The notes under the pieces: model-generated
The model's database searches: none
What the model saw: the letters and a program-made list of their open reading frames with translations, nothing else
What the model was told of the DNA's origin: nothing
Shown: positions 36,205 through 44,509 of the stretch, piece by piece
Position numbering within the stretch: the stretch's first letter is position 1
Layout: each line of letters starts with the position of its first letter
Program-made: the position numbers and the translations under genes
Assembly: GCA_964352785.1 (NCBI GenBank)
Contig: CAYGTI010000006.1
Coordinates: 62,001-126,000, forward strand
Source of the DNA: JACOMS01 sp964352785
GTDB lineage: Bacteria; Pseudomonadota; Alphaproteobacteria; Caulobacterales; Maricaulaceae
Length of the DNA stretch: 64,000 nt
Direction of reading: 5' to 3'

Positions 36205-37381
36205 ATTTTATGTCCACAGATGCGCTCGCGCGGGCGGCCTTGGCGCGGGCGTCTTTAAGGGTGTCAGCGCGGGCCAGCGTCACGCCTAAACGGCGGGAGC
36301 CGTCAATGGAGGGTTTGCCGAACAAACGGATGTGCGTATCAGGCTCTAACAGCGCCAGATCGACATTTTCGAATATAATATTATCAGATGTGCCGTGCCC
36401 TAAAATAACACATGATGCAGCAGGCCCAAATTGACGGATTGACGGTATGGGCAAGCCTAAAATAGCGCGGGCATGCAAGGCAAATTCCGATAAATCCTGA
36501 GAGATGAGCGTCACCAGACCCGTATCGTGGGGGCGAGGGGAAACTTCGGAAAAAATAACCTCATCACTTTTGACAAACAATTCCACGCCAAAAAGGCCAT
36601 ACCCGCCGAGTGCGTCAGTTACGCTCTTGGCCATGTCCTGCGCTGCCTGTAAGGCGCGCGGCGTCATCGGGTGGGGCTGCCAGCTTTCTTGGTAATCGCC
36701 GCCCTCTTGGCGGTGCCCTATGGGCGCGCAAAAATCTGTTCCGCCTGTGTGGCGCACTGTCAGTAGGGTGATTTCATAATCAAAATCGACAAATCCTTCG
36801 ACGATGACGCGCGAGGGTCCGGCGCGGCCTCCGTCTTGTGAGTATTGCCATACGCGTGAAATATCGGAGTCTTTTTTGGCCATGCTCTGGCCCTTGCCGG
36901 AGGAGGACATAACGGGTTTTACGACGCAGGGCAGACCAATATCGGCCATCGCGGCGCGGCACTCGGCCTCTGTATCGGCAAATCTGTAAGGCGATGTTGT
37001 TAGGAATAACTCCTCTGCCGCGAGGCGTCTTATGCCTTCACGGTTCATGGTGAGCTGCGTGGCCCGCGCTGTCGGGACAATCTGAAAGCCCTCATTTTCA
37101 AGGTCTGCTAGGGTATCTGTTGCGATAGCTTCGATTTCAGGGACGATTAAATCAGGCTTTTCGCGCTCGGCAATGGCGCGCAATGCCGCGCCGTCAAGCA
37201 TATCAATCACATAGGATGTGTGCGCGACGTGCATGGCGGGCGCATTGGCGTATCGGTCAACGGCGATCACCTGAACGCCGAGGCGCTGTAATTCTATGAC
37301 CACTTCTTTCCCGAGTTCTCCGCAGCCGCACATCATGACTTTGGTAGCGCCGGGGCTTAGCGCTGTGCCTAATGTTGTCAT
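36197..37381 (-). CDS. purT: Formate-dependent phosphoribosylglycinamide formyltransferase
   Basis: 394 residues, ATP-grasp enzyme that makes formyl-GAR from GAR, formate and ATP in purine synthesis. N-terminal nucleotide fold KVMMCGCGELGKEVVIELQRLG, then DLIVPEIEAIATD, ATP-grasp motifs CVVKPVMSSSGKGQS and VIVEGFVDFDYEIT, and FGVELFVKSDEVIFSEVSPRPHDTG for metal and ATP. It is fused by overlaps between an MFS transporter (4 bp) and a crotonase (8 bp), an unexpected place for a purine gene. It may use formate released by the catabolic pathway, or the position may be chance. Confidence 0.96.
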   Translation of the reverse strand: MTTLGTALSPGATKVMMCGCGELGKEVVIELQRLGVQVIAVDRYANAPAMHVAHTSYVIDMLDGAALRAIAEREKPDLIVPEIEAIATDTLADLENEGFQIVPTARATQLTMNREGIRRLAAEELFLTTSPYRFADTEAECRAAMADIGLPCVVKPVMSSSGKGQSMAKKDSDISRVWQYSQDGGRAGPSRVIVEGFVDFDYEITLLTVRHTGGTDFCAPIGHRQEGGDYQESWQPHPMTPRALQAAQDMAKSVTDALGGYGLFGVELFVKSDEVIFSEVSPRPHDTGLVTLISQDLSEFALHARAILGLPIPSIRQFGPAASCVILGHGTSDNIIFENVDLALLEPDTHIRLFGKPSIDGSRRLGVTLARADTLKDARAKAARASASVDIKYD

Positions 37382-38595
37382 GAACTCTCCGGCGGTAACT
37401 TAGGCGCGCGGATAAGCGCAATGAATATTGCGGATAGTATGACTTGCGGAATGAAAATCTTAAAAGCCAGATCGTAATTTCCTGTCATATCAAATGTACG
37501 CCCTGCAATGGTGATTGAGATCAGCATCAAAGGCACAGTGATGAGGTTCATCGCGCCGATAACGCGCGCGAAGTTTTTGCGTCCAAAACTGTCCGCCGTC
37601 AGCGTTGTCCAGACTGGATAAACGCCGCCAATCGCCAGTCCGACGAAACCTGCCACGATCATTAATTGCATATAGGTCGGCGTTAAAAGCACAGCAATGA
37701 GGAATATAATGTTCGAAACGCAAACAAGGGCAAACAACAAACGTTTATCCCAGCGCTCGGCCAGCCAACCGACAACAAGTTTGCCCGCAATCGCCGAGCT
37801 TGTCATAACGGTCATCAAAAGCCCCGCTTGGCTTTTAGTGAATCCAAGGCCTTCTCCGTAAGGAATGAGGGAAATAAGAAGCGCTTGGTCACTCCCTAAA
37901 AGCAAACCCGCGCCCAAAGCAATCAGCCAAAAATTACGGTTTTTAAGGTAGTTGACCTTTTCTTCAACGGTCGAGCTATCCTCCAAAGGTTGGGCGTCGC
38001 CGTCAGGGTGTTGTCCGATATCCTCAGGGCGGCTTTGAATGAACCGCCAAGATATAAGGATGACCAAAGCCGGAATCACAATCGCCATAATAAACGTGGC
38101 TTGCCGCCAGCCAAAACGCTCTATCAACACCGCAACCAACGGCACAATCAAAGCGCCGCCCGCCGAGGTTGCAATGGCCGCAATGCCGAGCGCTCGTCCG
38201 CGCATTCGCGTGAACCAGCGCGCGGCGAGGGCGTTTGCAAGGAAAGGCCCGGCTGCCGTAAATCCAAATCCCATAGGGATAAATATGGCCAGTAGCAATA
38301 TAGCCGGGTGATTGGCGGTTCCGATCAAAAAGTAACCTAGGCCGTAAGCTATACCGCCCAAAATCGCGAACATTTTTGCCGAGTATTTTTCAAGACAGCG
38401 CCCGACGAAAACAGCCCAAATCATCATGCTGATATAAAGCGTGACAATGCCGAGGTTGACCTGCTCCCGGCTAATGCCGAACTCTTCCTCGATGGGCGTG
38501 ACAAACAGGCCAAACGCGTAAATCGCGGCCCCGGCGACGAGCATCGCGTTGACAAAGCCGCCGCCTAACACGGACCATCCTTTAAATTTTGTCAT
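37378..38595 (-). CDS. MFS transporter (monocarboxylate/oxalate-formate antiporter-like)
   Basis: 405 residues, twelve predicted membrane helices in two halves with a central cytosolic loop (DGDAQPLEDSSTVEEKVNYL). The first helix region contains AAIYAFGLFVTPIEEEFGISREQVN, with the signature of OFA/monocarboxylate-type carriers, then FIPMGFGFTAAGPFLANALAARWF. Likely a carrier for an organic acid, perhaps a steroid acid or a short acid by-product. It is translationally coupled on both sides: 14 bp overlap with the SnoaL gene and 4 bp with purT. Confidence 0.92.
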   Translation of the reverse strand: MTKFKGWSVLGGGFVNAMLVAGAAIYAFGLFVTPIEEEFGISREQVNLGIVTLYISMMIWAVFVGRCLEKYSAKMFAILGGIAYGLGYFLIGTANHPAILLLAIFIPMGFGFTAAGPFLANALAARWFTRMRGRALGIAAIATSAGGALIVPLVAVLIERFGWRQATFIMAIVIPALVILISWRFIQSRPEDIGQHPDGDAQPLEDSSTVEEKVNYLKNRNFWLIALGAGLLLGSDQALLISLIPYGEGLGFTKSQAGLLMTVMTSSAIAGKLVVGWLAERWDKRLLFALVCVSNIIFLIAVLLTPTYMQLMIVAGFVGLAIGGVYPVWTTLTADSFGRKNFARVIGAMNLITVPLMLISITIAGRTFDMTGNYDLAFKIFIPQVILSAIFIALIRAPKLPPESS

Positions 38596-39076
38596 ATAAA
38601 AGTGCCTCCTTCAAAAGTTTCTGCGCAGCGGGTTCTCCCATGACTCGGGATTCCCGCCGGGCGATTTTCCACGCACCGCCATCTTGCTTCATGTGCCAGT
38701 GATTAAAGGCGAGCCGCATAAGATAAGGCGCCCCGTTCTTAGTATGATAAACACGGGAGTAACCTGTCACAGCGGCTTCGTTGCCGCTTAGTTCCACCAC
38801 CAACGACCCGACCGTGTGCGCGCAATTAGGAAGAAGCGACTGGTGCATATCGGATGATAGCATATGCCGGATTGCGCTGTGCCCGCGAAGCTCCAAATCC
38901 GCCGATGCCGCGCCGCGCCCGGCATGAGGATCGCTCACGATGTAAAGCGCATCCTCTGTGTGGCAGGACAAGGCGGTTTTTATATCCCCGCAATCAGCCG
39001 CCAGACCGTAAAGCGCGATCACATTGCGTATTGCGAGCTCAGCTTCAACGCGGGATAAGCGGTCTTCGGTGCTCAT
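38582..39076 (-). CDS. SnoaL/NTF2-like protein
   Basis: 164 residues of the NTF2-like alpha+beta cone fold: LSRVEAELAIRNVIALYGLAADCGDIKTAL at the start, a ELRGHSAIRHML helix, and ending AFNHWHMKQDGGAWKIARRES. Relatives include dehydratases, isomerases and ring-hydroxylating dioxygenase beta subunits; no alpha subunit is near, so a small isomerase/dehydratase acting on a steroid intermediate is more likely. Coupled to the SDR gene upstream (ATGA overlap) and the MFS gene downstream. Confidence 0.85.
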   Translation of the reverse strand: MSTEDRLSRVEAELAIRNVIALYGLAADCGDIKTALSCHTEDALYIVSDPHAGRGAASADLELRGHSAIRHMLSSDMHQSLLPNCAHTVGSLVVELSGNEAAVTGYSRVYHTKNGAPYLMRLAFNHWHMKQDGGAWKIARRESRVMGEPAAQKLLKEALLYDKI

Positions 39077-39840
39077 CCTAGTTGATGAGCTTCTTGGGCG
39101 ATTTTTAAGAAACTTGGCGGCTCACCCCCGCCAAAAACCTCAAGGCATGCGCCCGATACATAACTATTGCTCTGATTTGCTAAAAAGAGACACGCATTGG
39201 CAATATCGGCTGGCGTTCCCATGCGTTTCATAGGTAGAGCGTTTGCGAGGTGCGCCATGCCTTTCTCGCCGCCGTAATGATCTGCGGACGCCTCGGTTTT
39301 AACAAGGCCAACGATGATAGCATTGACGCGTACATCAGGGGCCCATTCCATGGCAAGTGACGTCGTCACATTGAGAAGCCCGGCCTTGGCCGCGCCGTAA
39401 GCCACGCTACCGGGGGATGAGCGCGTGGCTGAAACGCTGGAAATATTGATGATGCAGCCGTTCGTGTTTTTGAGTGCCGGGTAGGCGGCTTGTGACAGAT
39501 ATATTGGCGCCAGCAAGTTAAGTTTGATAACGGATTCAGTCAGGCGCGGGCTGGCATCCTTTGAGGCCACGGGCGGCCCCCCGCCTGCATTGTTGATCAA
39601 CACATCCAGACGCCCGGTTTTTTCGAGAGCAAACTCTACAAGTTTCTGACTTGCCCCTGCGTCTCGAATATCCAAAGATATAAAATGCACATGAGCCGCG
39701 TGGGCCTCGTCAATGGCAGCAGGCTCGCGGCGGCCGCATATAATCACGTGCGCGCCCCGTTTGGCGAAAGCCAGCGTCATGCCGCGTCCAATTCCACGTC
39801 CGCCGCCCGTGACAATGATTGTTTTGCCGTCAAAGCTCAT
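39073..39840 (-). CDS. Short-chain dehydrogenase/reductase
   Basis: 255 residues, classical SDR. Cofactor motif TGGGRGIGRGMTLAFAKRGAH, then NNAGGG, the catalytic Ser in ISSVSATRSS and the YGAAKAG Tyr-Lys pair, and a C-terminal SGACLEVFGGGEPP. The residues after the Gly motif (CGRRE) fit NADP use. First gene of the minus-strand operon, divergent from the fadD3-like ligase across 107 bp that contains two copies of the shared operator-like motif. Probably a steroid or hydroxyacyl-CoA dehydrogenase. Confidence 0.94.
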   Translation of the reverse strand: MSFDGKTIIVTGGGRGIGRGMTLAFAKRGAHVIICGRREPAAIDEAHAAHVHFISLDIRDAGASQKLVEFALEKTGRLDVLINNAGGGPPVASKDASPRLTESVIKLNLLAPIYLSQAAYPALKNTNGCIINISSVSATRSSPGSVAYGAAKAGLLNVTTSLAMEWAPDVRVNAIIVGLVKTEASADHYGGEKGMAHLANALPMKRMGTPADIANACLFLANQSNSYVSGACLEVFGGGEPPSFLKIAQEAHQLG

Positions 39841-39873
39841 AAAATGCCCCAGAATGAGAACGCGTAAAAATAA

Positions 39874-39940
39874 GGCTCATATGTTGCGCAAAATTACCCT
39901 TATGTATAGGGGTTGGATGAAAATGCGTAGTATTTGAGCC
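39874..39940. promoter_or_regulatory. Two copies of the steroid-locus operator-like motif between SDR and ligase genes
   Basis: Copy 1 (39874-39894) reads GGCTCATAT-G-TTGCGCAAAAT, and copy 2 in the opposite orientation (39920-39940) AAAATGCGTA-G-TATTTGAGCC. Both match the copies before hsaA. A weaker relative with ACGCGTAAAAAT lies at 39852-39871. Copy 2 ends seven bases before the ligase ATG, a place where a bound protein would block transcription. Confidence 0.6.
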
Positions 39941-39947
39941 TATAATT

Positions 39948-41462
39948 ATGACTGCAATCCCCGAAGTCTTGTTTGATCAAGCGAAAAGCCAACCCAATGC
40001 CCTCGCTGTTCTGGACGAGGATTGGCGGCTCACTTACGCCGAGTTAGCGGCTGAGGTACGCCGCGCGGCGGGAGTGCTGCGCGGTATGGGGTTTAACAAG
40101 GGCGACCGGTTTGCAATATGGGCACCTAACTGTGCAGAATGGATTGTAATAGCTCTAGCCGGACAAGCGCTGGGCGGCGTACTGGTTCCGCTTAACACAC
40201 GTTACAAAGGCGGCGAGGCCGCGGATATTATGCGCCGCGCACACTGTCGCTTTCTGTTCACAGTCGAAGGGTTTCTGGGTCATGACTATCCGGCGATGCT
40301 GAGCGGCGAAGGTTTACCGGATCTTTTGGAAACGGTTGTTATCAGAGGCAAAACTCCGAGGGCGGCGTTTAACGCGTTCATGAATCGCCCATCAGTGGCT
40401 TCGGAACTGCCCTTAATTGACGGTGAGCATCTGTCCGATATCATTTTTACATCCGGCACGACCGGCGCACCCAAAGGGGCCATGACGTGTCATGCGCAGA
40501 ATATAAAAGTCTTTGAGGCGTTCACAGACGCCATTGGTATGACCGCGAATGATCGATACCTGATCGTTAATCCGTTTTTTCACAGCTTTGGTTACAAGGC
40601 GGGGTGGCTGGCGTGCCTCATTAAAGGCGCGGCAATTTTTCCGCTTGCGACTTTTGATCCCGAAGCCGTTATGGCGCAAATAGAGCATGACCAGATTACG
40701 GTGATGCCGGGCGCGCCAACAATTTTTCAAACTTTGTTATCCCATGACAGACGCGGCGAATATGATCTATCCAGTCTTCGCGTGGCGACAACCGGCGCAG
40801 CCATGATCCCTGTCGATCTTATCCGGCGCATGAGCGAAGACCTCGGGATTGATGACGTCTTTTCCGCTTATGGCCTCACAGAGTCCACCGGGGTCGTCAG
40901 TCTTTGCCAAAAAGGTGATGATTCTGAAACCATTGCAACAACGTGCGGGCGTCCGCTGCCCGGTACTGAGCTGCGTATTGTTGACGAAAACGGCCATGAT
41001 ATCGACCAAGGCGGCGAGGGGGAGATATGGGTGCGCGGATTCCACGTGATGAAAGGATATCTCGACGATGCAGATGCGACAGCCGAGGCTATCACGCCAG
41101 GCGGATGGCTTAAGACCGGAGATATAGGCGTGCAAGACGCGCGGGGTTACATCAAAATCACAGACCGGAAAAAGGATATGGTGATCGTTGGTGGTTTTAA
41201 CTGTTACCCAGCCGAAGTTGAACGCTTATTGCTCCAGCACCCGTCGATAAATGACGCGGCGGTCACTGGCATACCGGATGAGCGCCTCGGAGAGGTCACT
41301 CACGCCCACATCGTGGCAAACGAAGATATTGATACTGAGTCAATAATAATATGGGCCAAGCAAAACATGGCAAACTACAAAGTACCGCGCCGCGTCACTT
41401 TTTATAATTTTTTGCCGCGAAACGCCTCCGGCAAAGTTCAGAAATTCAAACTCAGAGATTAA
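39948..41462 (+). CDS. fadD3: Acyl-CoA ligase, FadD3-like (HIP-CoA ligase)
   Basis: 504 residues, AMP-forming ANL ligase. P-loop-like IIFTSGTTGAPKGAMT, YGLTESTG for the adenylate, the GWLKTGDIG and RKKDMVIVGGFNCYPAEVE hinge motifs, and the catalytic lysine near the end in NASGKVQKFKL. In mycobacteria FadD3 activates the C/D-ring acid HIP (a methyl-dioxo-hydrindane propanoate) to its CoA ester, and its gene lies with fadE30, ipdABC and fadA6 as here, so that assignment is favoured. General acyl-CoA ligase is the fallback. It heads the plus-strand locus; the 118 bp to hsaA contain two operator-like motifs. Confidence 0.87.
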   Translation: MTAIPEVLFDQAKSQPNALAVLDEDWRLTYAELAAEVRRAAGVLRGMGFNKGDRFAIWAPNCAEWIVIALAGQALGGVLVPLNTRYKGGEAADIMRRAHCRFLFTVEGFLGHDYPAMLSGEGLPDLLETVVIRGKTPRAAFNAFMNRPSVASELPLIDGEHLSDIIFTSGTTGAPKGAMTCHAQNIKVFEAFTDAIGMTANDRYLIVNPFFHSFGYKAGWLACLIKGAAIFPLATFDPEAVMAQIEHDQITVMPGAPTIFQTLLSHDRRGEYDLSSLRVATTGAAMIPVDLIRRMSEDLGIDDVFSAYGLTESTGVVSLCQKGDDSETIATTCGRPLPGTELRIVDENGHDIDQGGEGEIWVRGFHVMKGYLDDADATAEAITPGGWLKTGDIGVQDARGYIKITDRKKDMVIVGGFNCYPAEVERLLLQHPSINDAAVTGIPDERLGEVTHAHIVANEDIDTESIIIWAKQNMANYKVPRRVTFYNFLPRNASGKVQKFKLRD

Positions 41463-41471
41463 CATCCTTAT

Positions 41472-41526
41472 ATTTTACGCAATATGAGCCAAAACTGGTC
41501 AACAAGTCTCATTTTGCGTATAAAAT
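41472..41526. promoter_or_regulatory. Inverted pair of operator-like motifs upstream of hsaA
   Basis: ATTTTACGCAATATGAGCC (41472-41490) and, in inverted orientation, TCTCATTTTGCGTATAAAAT (41507-41526), separated by 16 bp. They match the two copies between the SDR and ligase genes and were not seen elsewhere in the window. Position 55-110 bp before the hsaA ATG suits a repressor or activator site for the long operon. Confidence 0.65.
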
Positions 41527-41580
41527 ACCATTGAAAAATGCGCAGTCCTTGCTATTCATAATCAAGAAGAGGAGTCTGTT

Positions 41581-42756
41581 ATGGGACAAGCTGCATTAAA
41601 ATCTATGGAAGCGTCCACGATGCTAGATGTGTCTAGCGCTTTGGATGCTATAAGCGCGGGCGCTGCCGAAGGCCGTAAAAACCGCGAAATTCCAAAAGAT
41701 GTCATTGAGGCGATACGCCAAACCGGATATTTTCGCTCTTTTCTTCCCAAGCAATATGGCGGCATTGAAACTACGCCGCAGGAATTCTTCAAAGCATCTA
41801 TTGATATTGCCGAGCGCGATATGGGCACAGCTTGGGCCAGCGGTATTATTGCTGTGCATGCCTATCAGCTCTCATTGATGGATCCCAAGGCGGCGAAAGA
41901 TGTCTACAAAACGGGCCCTGATACGCTGATTAGTTCATCATATAATCCTGCTGGCGCGAAGGTTGTAACCGTTGACGGCGGATTTAAGCTCTCCGGTCAG
42001 TGGGGCTGGAGTAGCGGTTCCGGTCATTGCTCCTGGGTTTTGCTCGGCGGTTTGATTTTTGATCAAGGCAAAGAAAATATTCACTACCGCACGTTCCTTG
42101 TGCCGCGTGATGATTACGCCATTGAAGATACGTGGAACGCTATGGGGCTGCAAGCAACAGGCTCCAATGATGTTGTCATCAAAGAGCCTGTGTTTGTGCC
42201 GGAATACCGCACACATCACCAAATGGACGGCTTTAATTGTAAGCATTATCAGGACAATCCAATGTATGCGATTCCTTGGGCGCAAATGTTTATTCGTGTT
42301 GTTTGCACGCCCGCTATTGGCGCGGCTAAGCATGCGCTTAAATTGTTTATTGAGAACGCCACATCAAGTTCTACCGACCCGACGCGCCTAGCGGGAGACC
42401 CCGATGTGACCCGGCGCATCGCCGAAGCGTCTAACCTGATCGACGAGACCGAAGTTGTTATGTTTCGTAATTTTGATCAGATGATGGAGCGAGTGAACGC
42501 AGGCGAAGATATACCTATGATGGACCGCATCAAATACCGTTATCAGGCCAGTCTGGTGATTGAGCGGATGATGGAAGCGGTGGATTTGTTGTTCAATGTG
42601 GCCGGCGGGCGTAGTGTCTATAATGGCTCGCCTATTCAGGATATTTGGCACGATGTTCACATAGGCCGTGCTCACGTGGCGAACAGTCCTGTCAGCTTTG
42701 CGCGAAATCTTGGCGCGGTTCACCTCGGGGCCGAAAGCACGGATGTGTTTGTCTAA
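41581..42756 (+). CDS. hsaA: HsaA-like 3-HSA hydroxylase, oxygenase component
   Basis: 391 residues of the acyl-CoA-dehydrogenase-like flavin monooxygenase family. In steroid degradation HsaA hydroxylates 3-HSA at C4 using reduced flavin from HsaB. Seen: REIPKDVIEAIRQTGYFRSFLPKQYGG at the N-terminus, SGQWGWSSGSGHCSWVLLGG for flavin and substrate, and the C-terminal HIGRAHVANSPVSFARNLGA typical of HsaA/HpaB-like class D oxygenases. GAGGAG precedes the ATG. hsaD overlaps its stop by one base (TAATG). The flavin reductase hsaB is not in the window, so it must be supplied elsewhere. Confidence 0.92.
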   Translation: MGQAALKSMEASTMLDVSSALDAISAGAAEGRKNREIPKDVIEAIRQTGYFRSFLPKQYGGIETTPQEFFKASIDIAERDMGTAWASGIIAVHAYQLSLMDPKAAKDVYKTGPDTLISSSYNPAGAKVVTVDGGFKLSGQWGWSSGSGHCSWVLLGGLIFDQGKENIHYRTFLVPRDDYAIEDTWNAMGLQATGSNDVVIKEPVFVPEYRTHHQMDGFNCKHYQDNPMYAIPWAQMFIRVVCTPAIGAAKHALKLFIENATSSSTDPTRLAGDPDVTRRIAEASNLIDETEVVMFRNFDQMMERVNAGEDIPMMDRIKYRYQASLVIERMMEAVDLLFNVAGGRSVYNGSPIQDIWHDVHIGRAHVANSPVSFARNLGAVHLGAESTDVFV

Positions 42757-43583
42757 TGACCTCGGCTGGGCCTCCTGAAGGTCTCTATGTGCAGGCGGGG
42801 CCAATCCGTATGCACTATTTGGAATTTGGAAAAAAAGACGGCCCTGCTGTCGTCTTTCTTCATGGTTCGGGTCCGGGCAATAGCGCATGGGCAAATTTTA
42901 GCAAAAATGTAAACGCGTTTGCGGATGCAGGATTTCGCGTCTTATGCCCGGATATGATTGGTTTTGGGTATACGGATAAACCGCTTGATCTTGGAGATTA
43001 TACGCTCGATTTGTTTTGCTCGACCTTGATGGCCGGACTTAAGGAAATGGGCGTCAGGTCTTGTAGTTTTGTCGGAAATTCATTGGGCGGCGGGGTCGCG
43101 ATACAGATCGCGCTGGATCATCCTAATTTTGTTGAAAAGTTGGTCTTGATGGGGCCGGGGTGTCTGGAGCCACAAGGCGATTATTGGAATATGCCGGGTA
43201 TTGCCAAGATGATGGCGGCGAACAAGGCGGGCATGAGTAAAAAAGTTCAAGGCGACGTTATGCGGCTGTTCACTTATGATCCAAAGCACGTGACGAATGG
43301 GTTAATCGACATGCGCTGGGCGGTTGCCCAAGATCAGCCAAAAGAGGTTCTGACAACGATGAAAACGCCAGCCCTTGGCGCTCGGATGGCTGAGCTAACA
43401 TGCCCGATTCTAACGTTTTGGGGGCGTCAAGATGAGTTCATGCCGCCGCAAGGCAAGGCCAAGTGTTTGGACGCAAATGATACGTCACGCCTGATTGAGG
43501 TCAATGCTTGCGGCCATTGGGTGATGATCGAACATAGCCGCATGTTTAACGCTGCAAGTATAGATTTTTTGAAGAACGGCTAA
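42756..43583 (+). CDS. hsaD: HsaD-like 4,9-DSHA hydrolase (meta-cleavage product hydrolase)
   Basis: 275 residues from the ATG that shares a base with the hsaA stop; longer in-frame starts lie inside hsaA. Alpha/beta-hydrolase with the oxyanion motif FLHGSGPGNSAW, nucleophile S109 in VGNSLGGG, acid Asp in WGRQDEFMP and base His in ACGHWVMIEH. HGSGPG and GNSLGG are hallmarks of the meta-cleavage hydrolases (BphD, HsaD). It cuts the ring-opened secosteroid DSHA into HIP (rings C/D) and 2-hydroxyhexadienoate. Between hsaA and hsaC, as expected for its substrate order. Confidence 0.95.
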   Translation: MTSAGPPEGLYVQAGPIRMHYLEFGKKDGPAVVFLHGSGPGNSAWANFSKNVNAFADAGFRVLCPDMIGFGYTDKPLDLGDYTLDLFCSTLMAGLKEMGVRSCSFVGNSLGGGVAIQIALDHPNFVEKLVLMGPGCLEPQGDYWNMPGIAKMMAANKAGMSKKVQGDVMRLFTYDPKHVTNGLIDMRWAVAQDQPKEVLTTMKTPALGARMAELTCPILTFWGRQDEFMPPQGKAKCLDANDTSRLIEVNACGHWVMIEHSRMFNAASIDFLKNG

Positions 43584-43606
43584 GCTAAGCCGAAAAGGGG
43601 AAGATT

Positions 43607-44506
43607 ATGGGTGTTGCAAACCTTGGATATGTCATTTTGGAAATGCAGGATCCTGCGGCGTGGTCAAAATTTGCCAAAGATGTTCTTGGCTTTGGCCCGG
43701 TAAAGTCCTTCGGGGAAAAGGGCGCGCGCTATCTCAAGATGGACGGGGCACCGTTTCGTTACATGATCCGCAAGGGTGAGTCTGACAGATTCGTTGCAGG
43801 CGGCTATCAAATGTCCTCTAAAAAGACTTTTGAGGATCAGGTTAAAGCATTCGAGGCGGCTGGATGCAAGGTTAATATGGGCAGCGAAAAAGATGCTAAA
43901 CACCGCGCAGTTAAAGCGTTCGCTTCAACGGTTGACCCCTCTGGTAACATGCTAGAGATTTATTATGGCCGCAGCAAAGGCGAACCTTTCACACCCGGGC
44001 ACGGCATAAAATCGTTTAAAACAGGAAAAATGGGCTTAGGGCACATGGTGCTTCCTGCGCCTGAAAATGAGGCTACGATTGATTTTTACCGCAAGGTTAT
44101 GGGGTTTGGCGTTAGTGATGATTTGACATTGCCCGCCTTTGCGGAAGGGCTGCCGGATCAACGTATTTACTTCATGCATGCGGATAATCCTCGCCATCAT
44201 ACGTTGGGTCTCTACAATTTCCCGAACCCCACGGGCGTTATTCACTTGATGGCAGAAATGGGAGATATGGACGAGGTGGGATACTGTATGGAGCGGGTTA
44301 AACAGGCGGGCTTGCACATTTTCGCCTCGCTGGGTCGCCATGCCAATGACGAGATGATTTCGTTTTACTTTTTTGCCCCAGGCGGTATCGGATTCGAAGT
44401 GGGTTATGACGGTAAACAAGTTAAAGATTGGTCTAAGTTTAAACCAACAAAATCAACGATTGGCGACCTTTGGGGGCATGAATATGACTTCCCGGTTGTT
44501 GGATAG
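43607..44506 (+). CDS. hsaC: HsaC-like 3,4-DHSA extradiol dioxygenase
   Basis: 299 residues, two-domain type I extradiol dioxygenase (VOC fold). The Fe(II) ligands of the C-terminal domain are visible as H146 (MGLGHMVLP), H213 (GVIHLMAE) and E264 (IGFEVGYDG), close to the numbering of mycobacterial HsaC. Supporting catalytic residues: NPRHHTLGL. It opens the catechol A ring of 3,4-DHSA by meta cleavage to give the HsaD substrate. AAGGGGAAG precedes the ATG. Part of the plus-strand operon. Confidence 0.95.
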   Translation: MGVANLGYVILEMQDPAAWSKFAKDVLGFGPVKSFGEKGARYLKMDGAPFRYMIRKGESDRFVAGGYQMSSKKTFEDQVKAFEAAGCKVNMGSEKDAKHRAVKAFASTVDPSGNMLEIYYGRSKGEPFTPGHGIKSFKTGKMGLGHMVLPAPENEATIDFYRKVMGFGVSDDLTLPAFAEGLPDQRIYFMHADNPRHHTLGLYNFPNPTGVIHLMAEMGDMDEVGYCMERVKQAGLHIFASLGRHANDEMISFYFFAPGGIGFEVGYDGKQVKDWSKFKPTKSTIGDLWGHEYDFPVVG

Positions 44507-44509
44507 GCC

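Noticed and set aside
39841..39947. KstR2-type operator (ACAAG..CTTGT) in the fadD3 control region
   Set aside because: No match by eye here or before hsaA; a different repeated motif is present instead.
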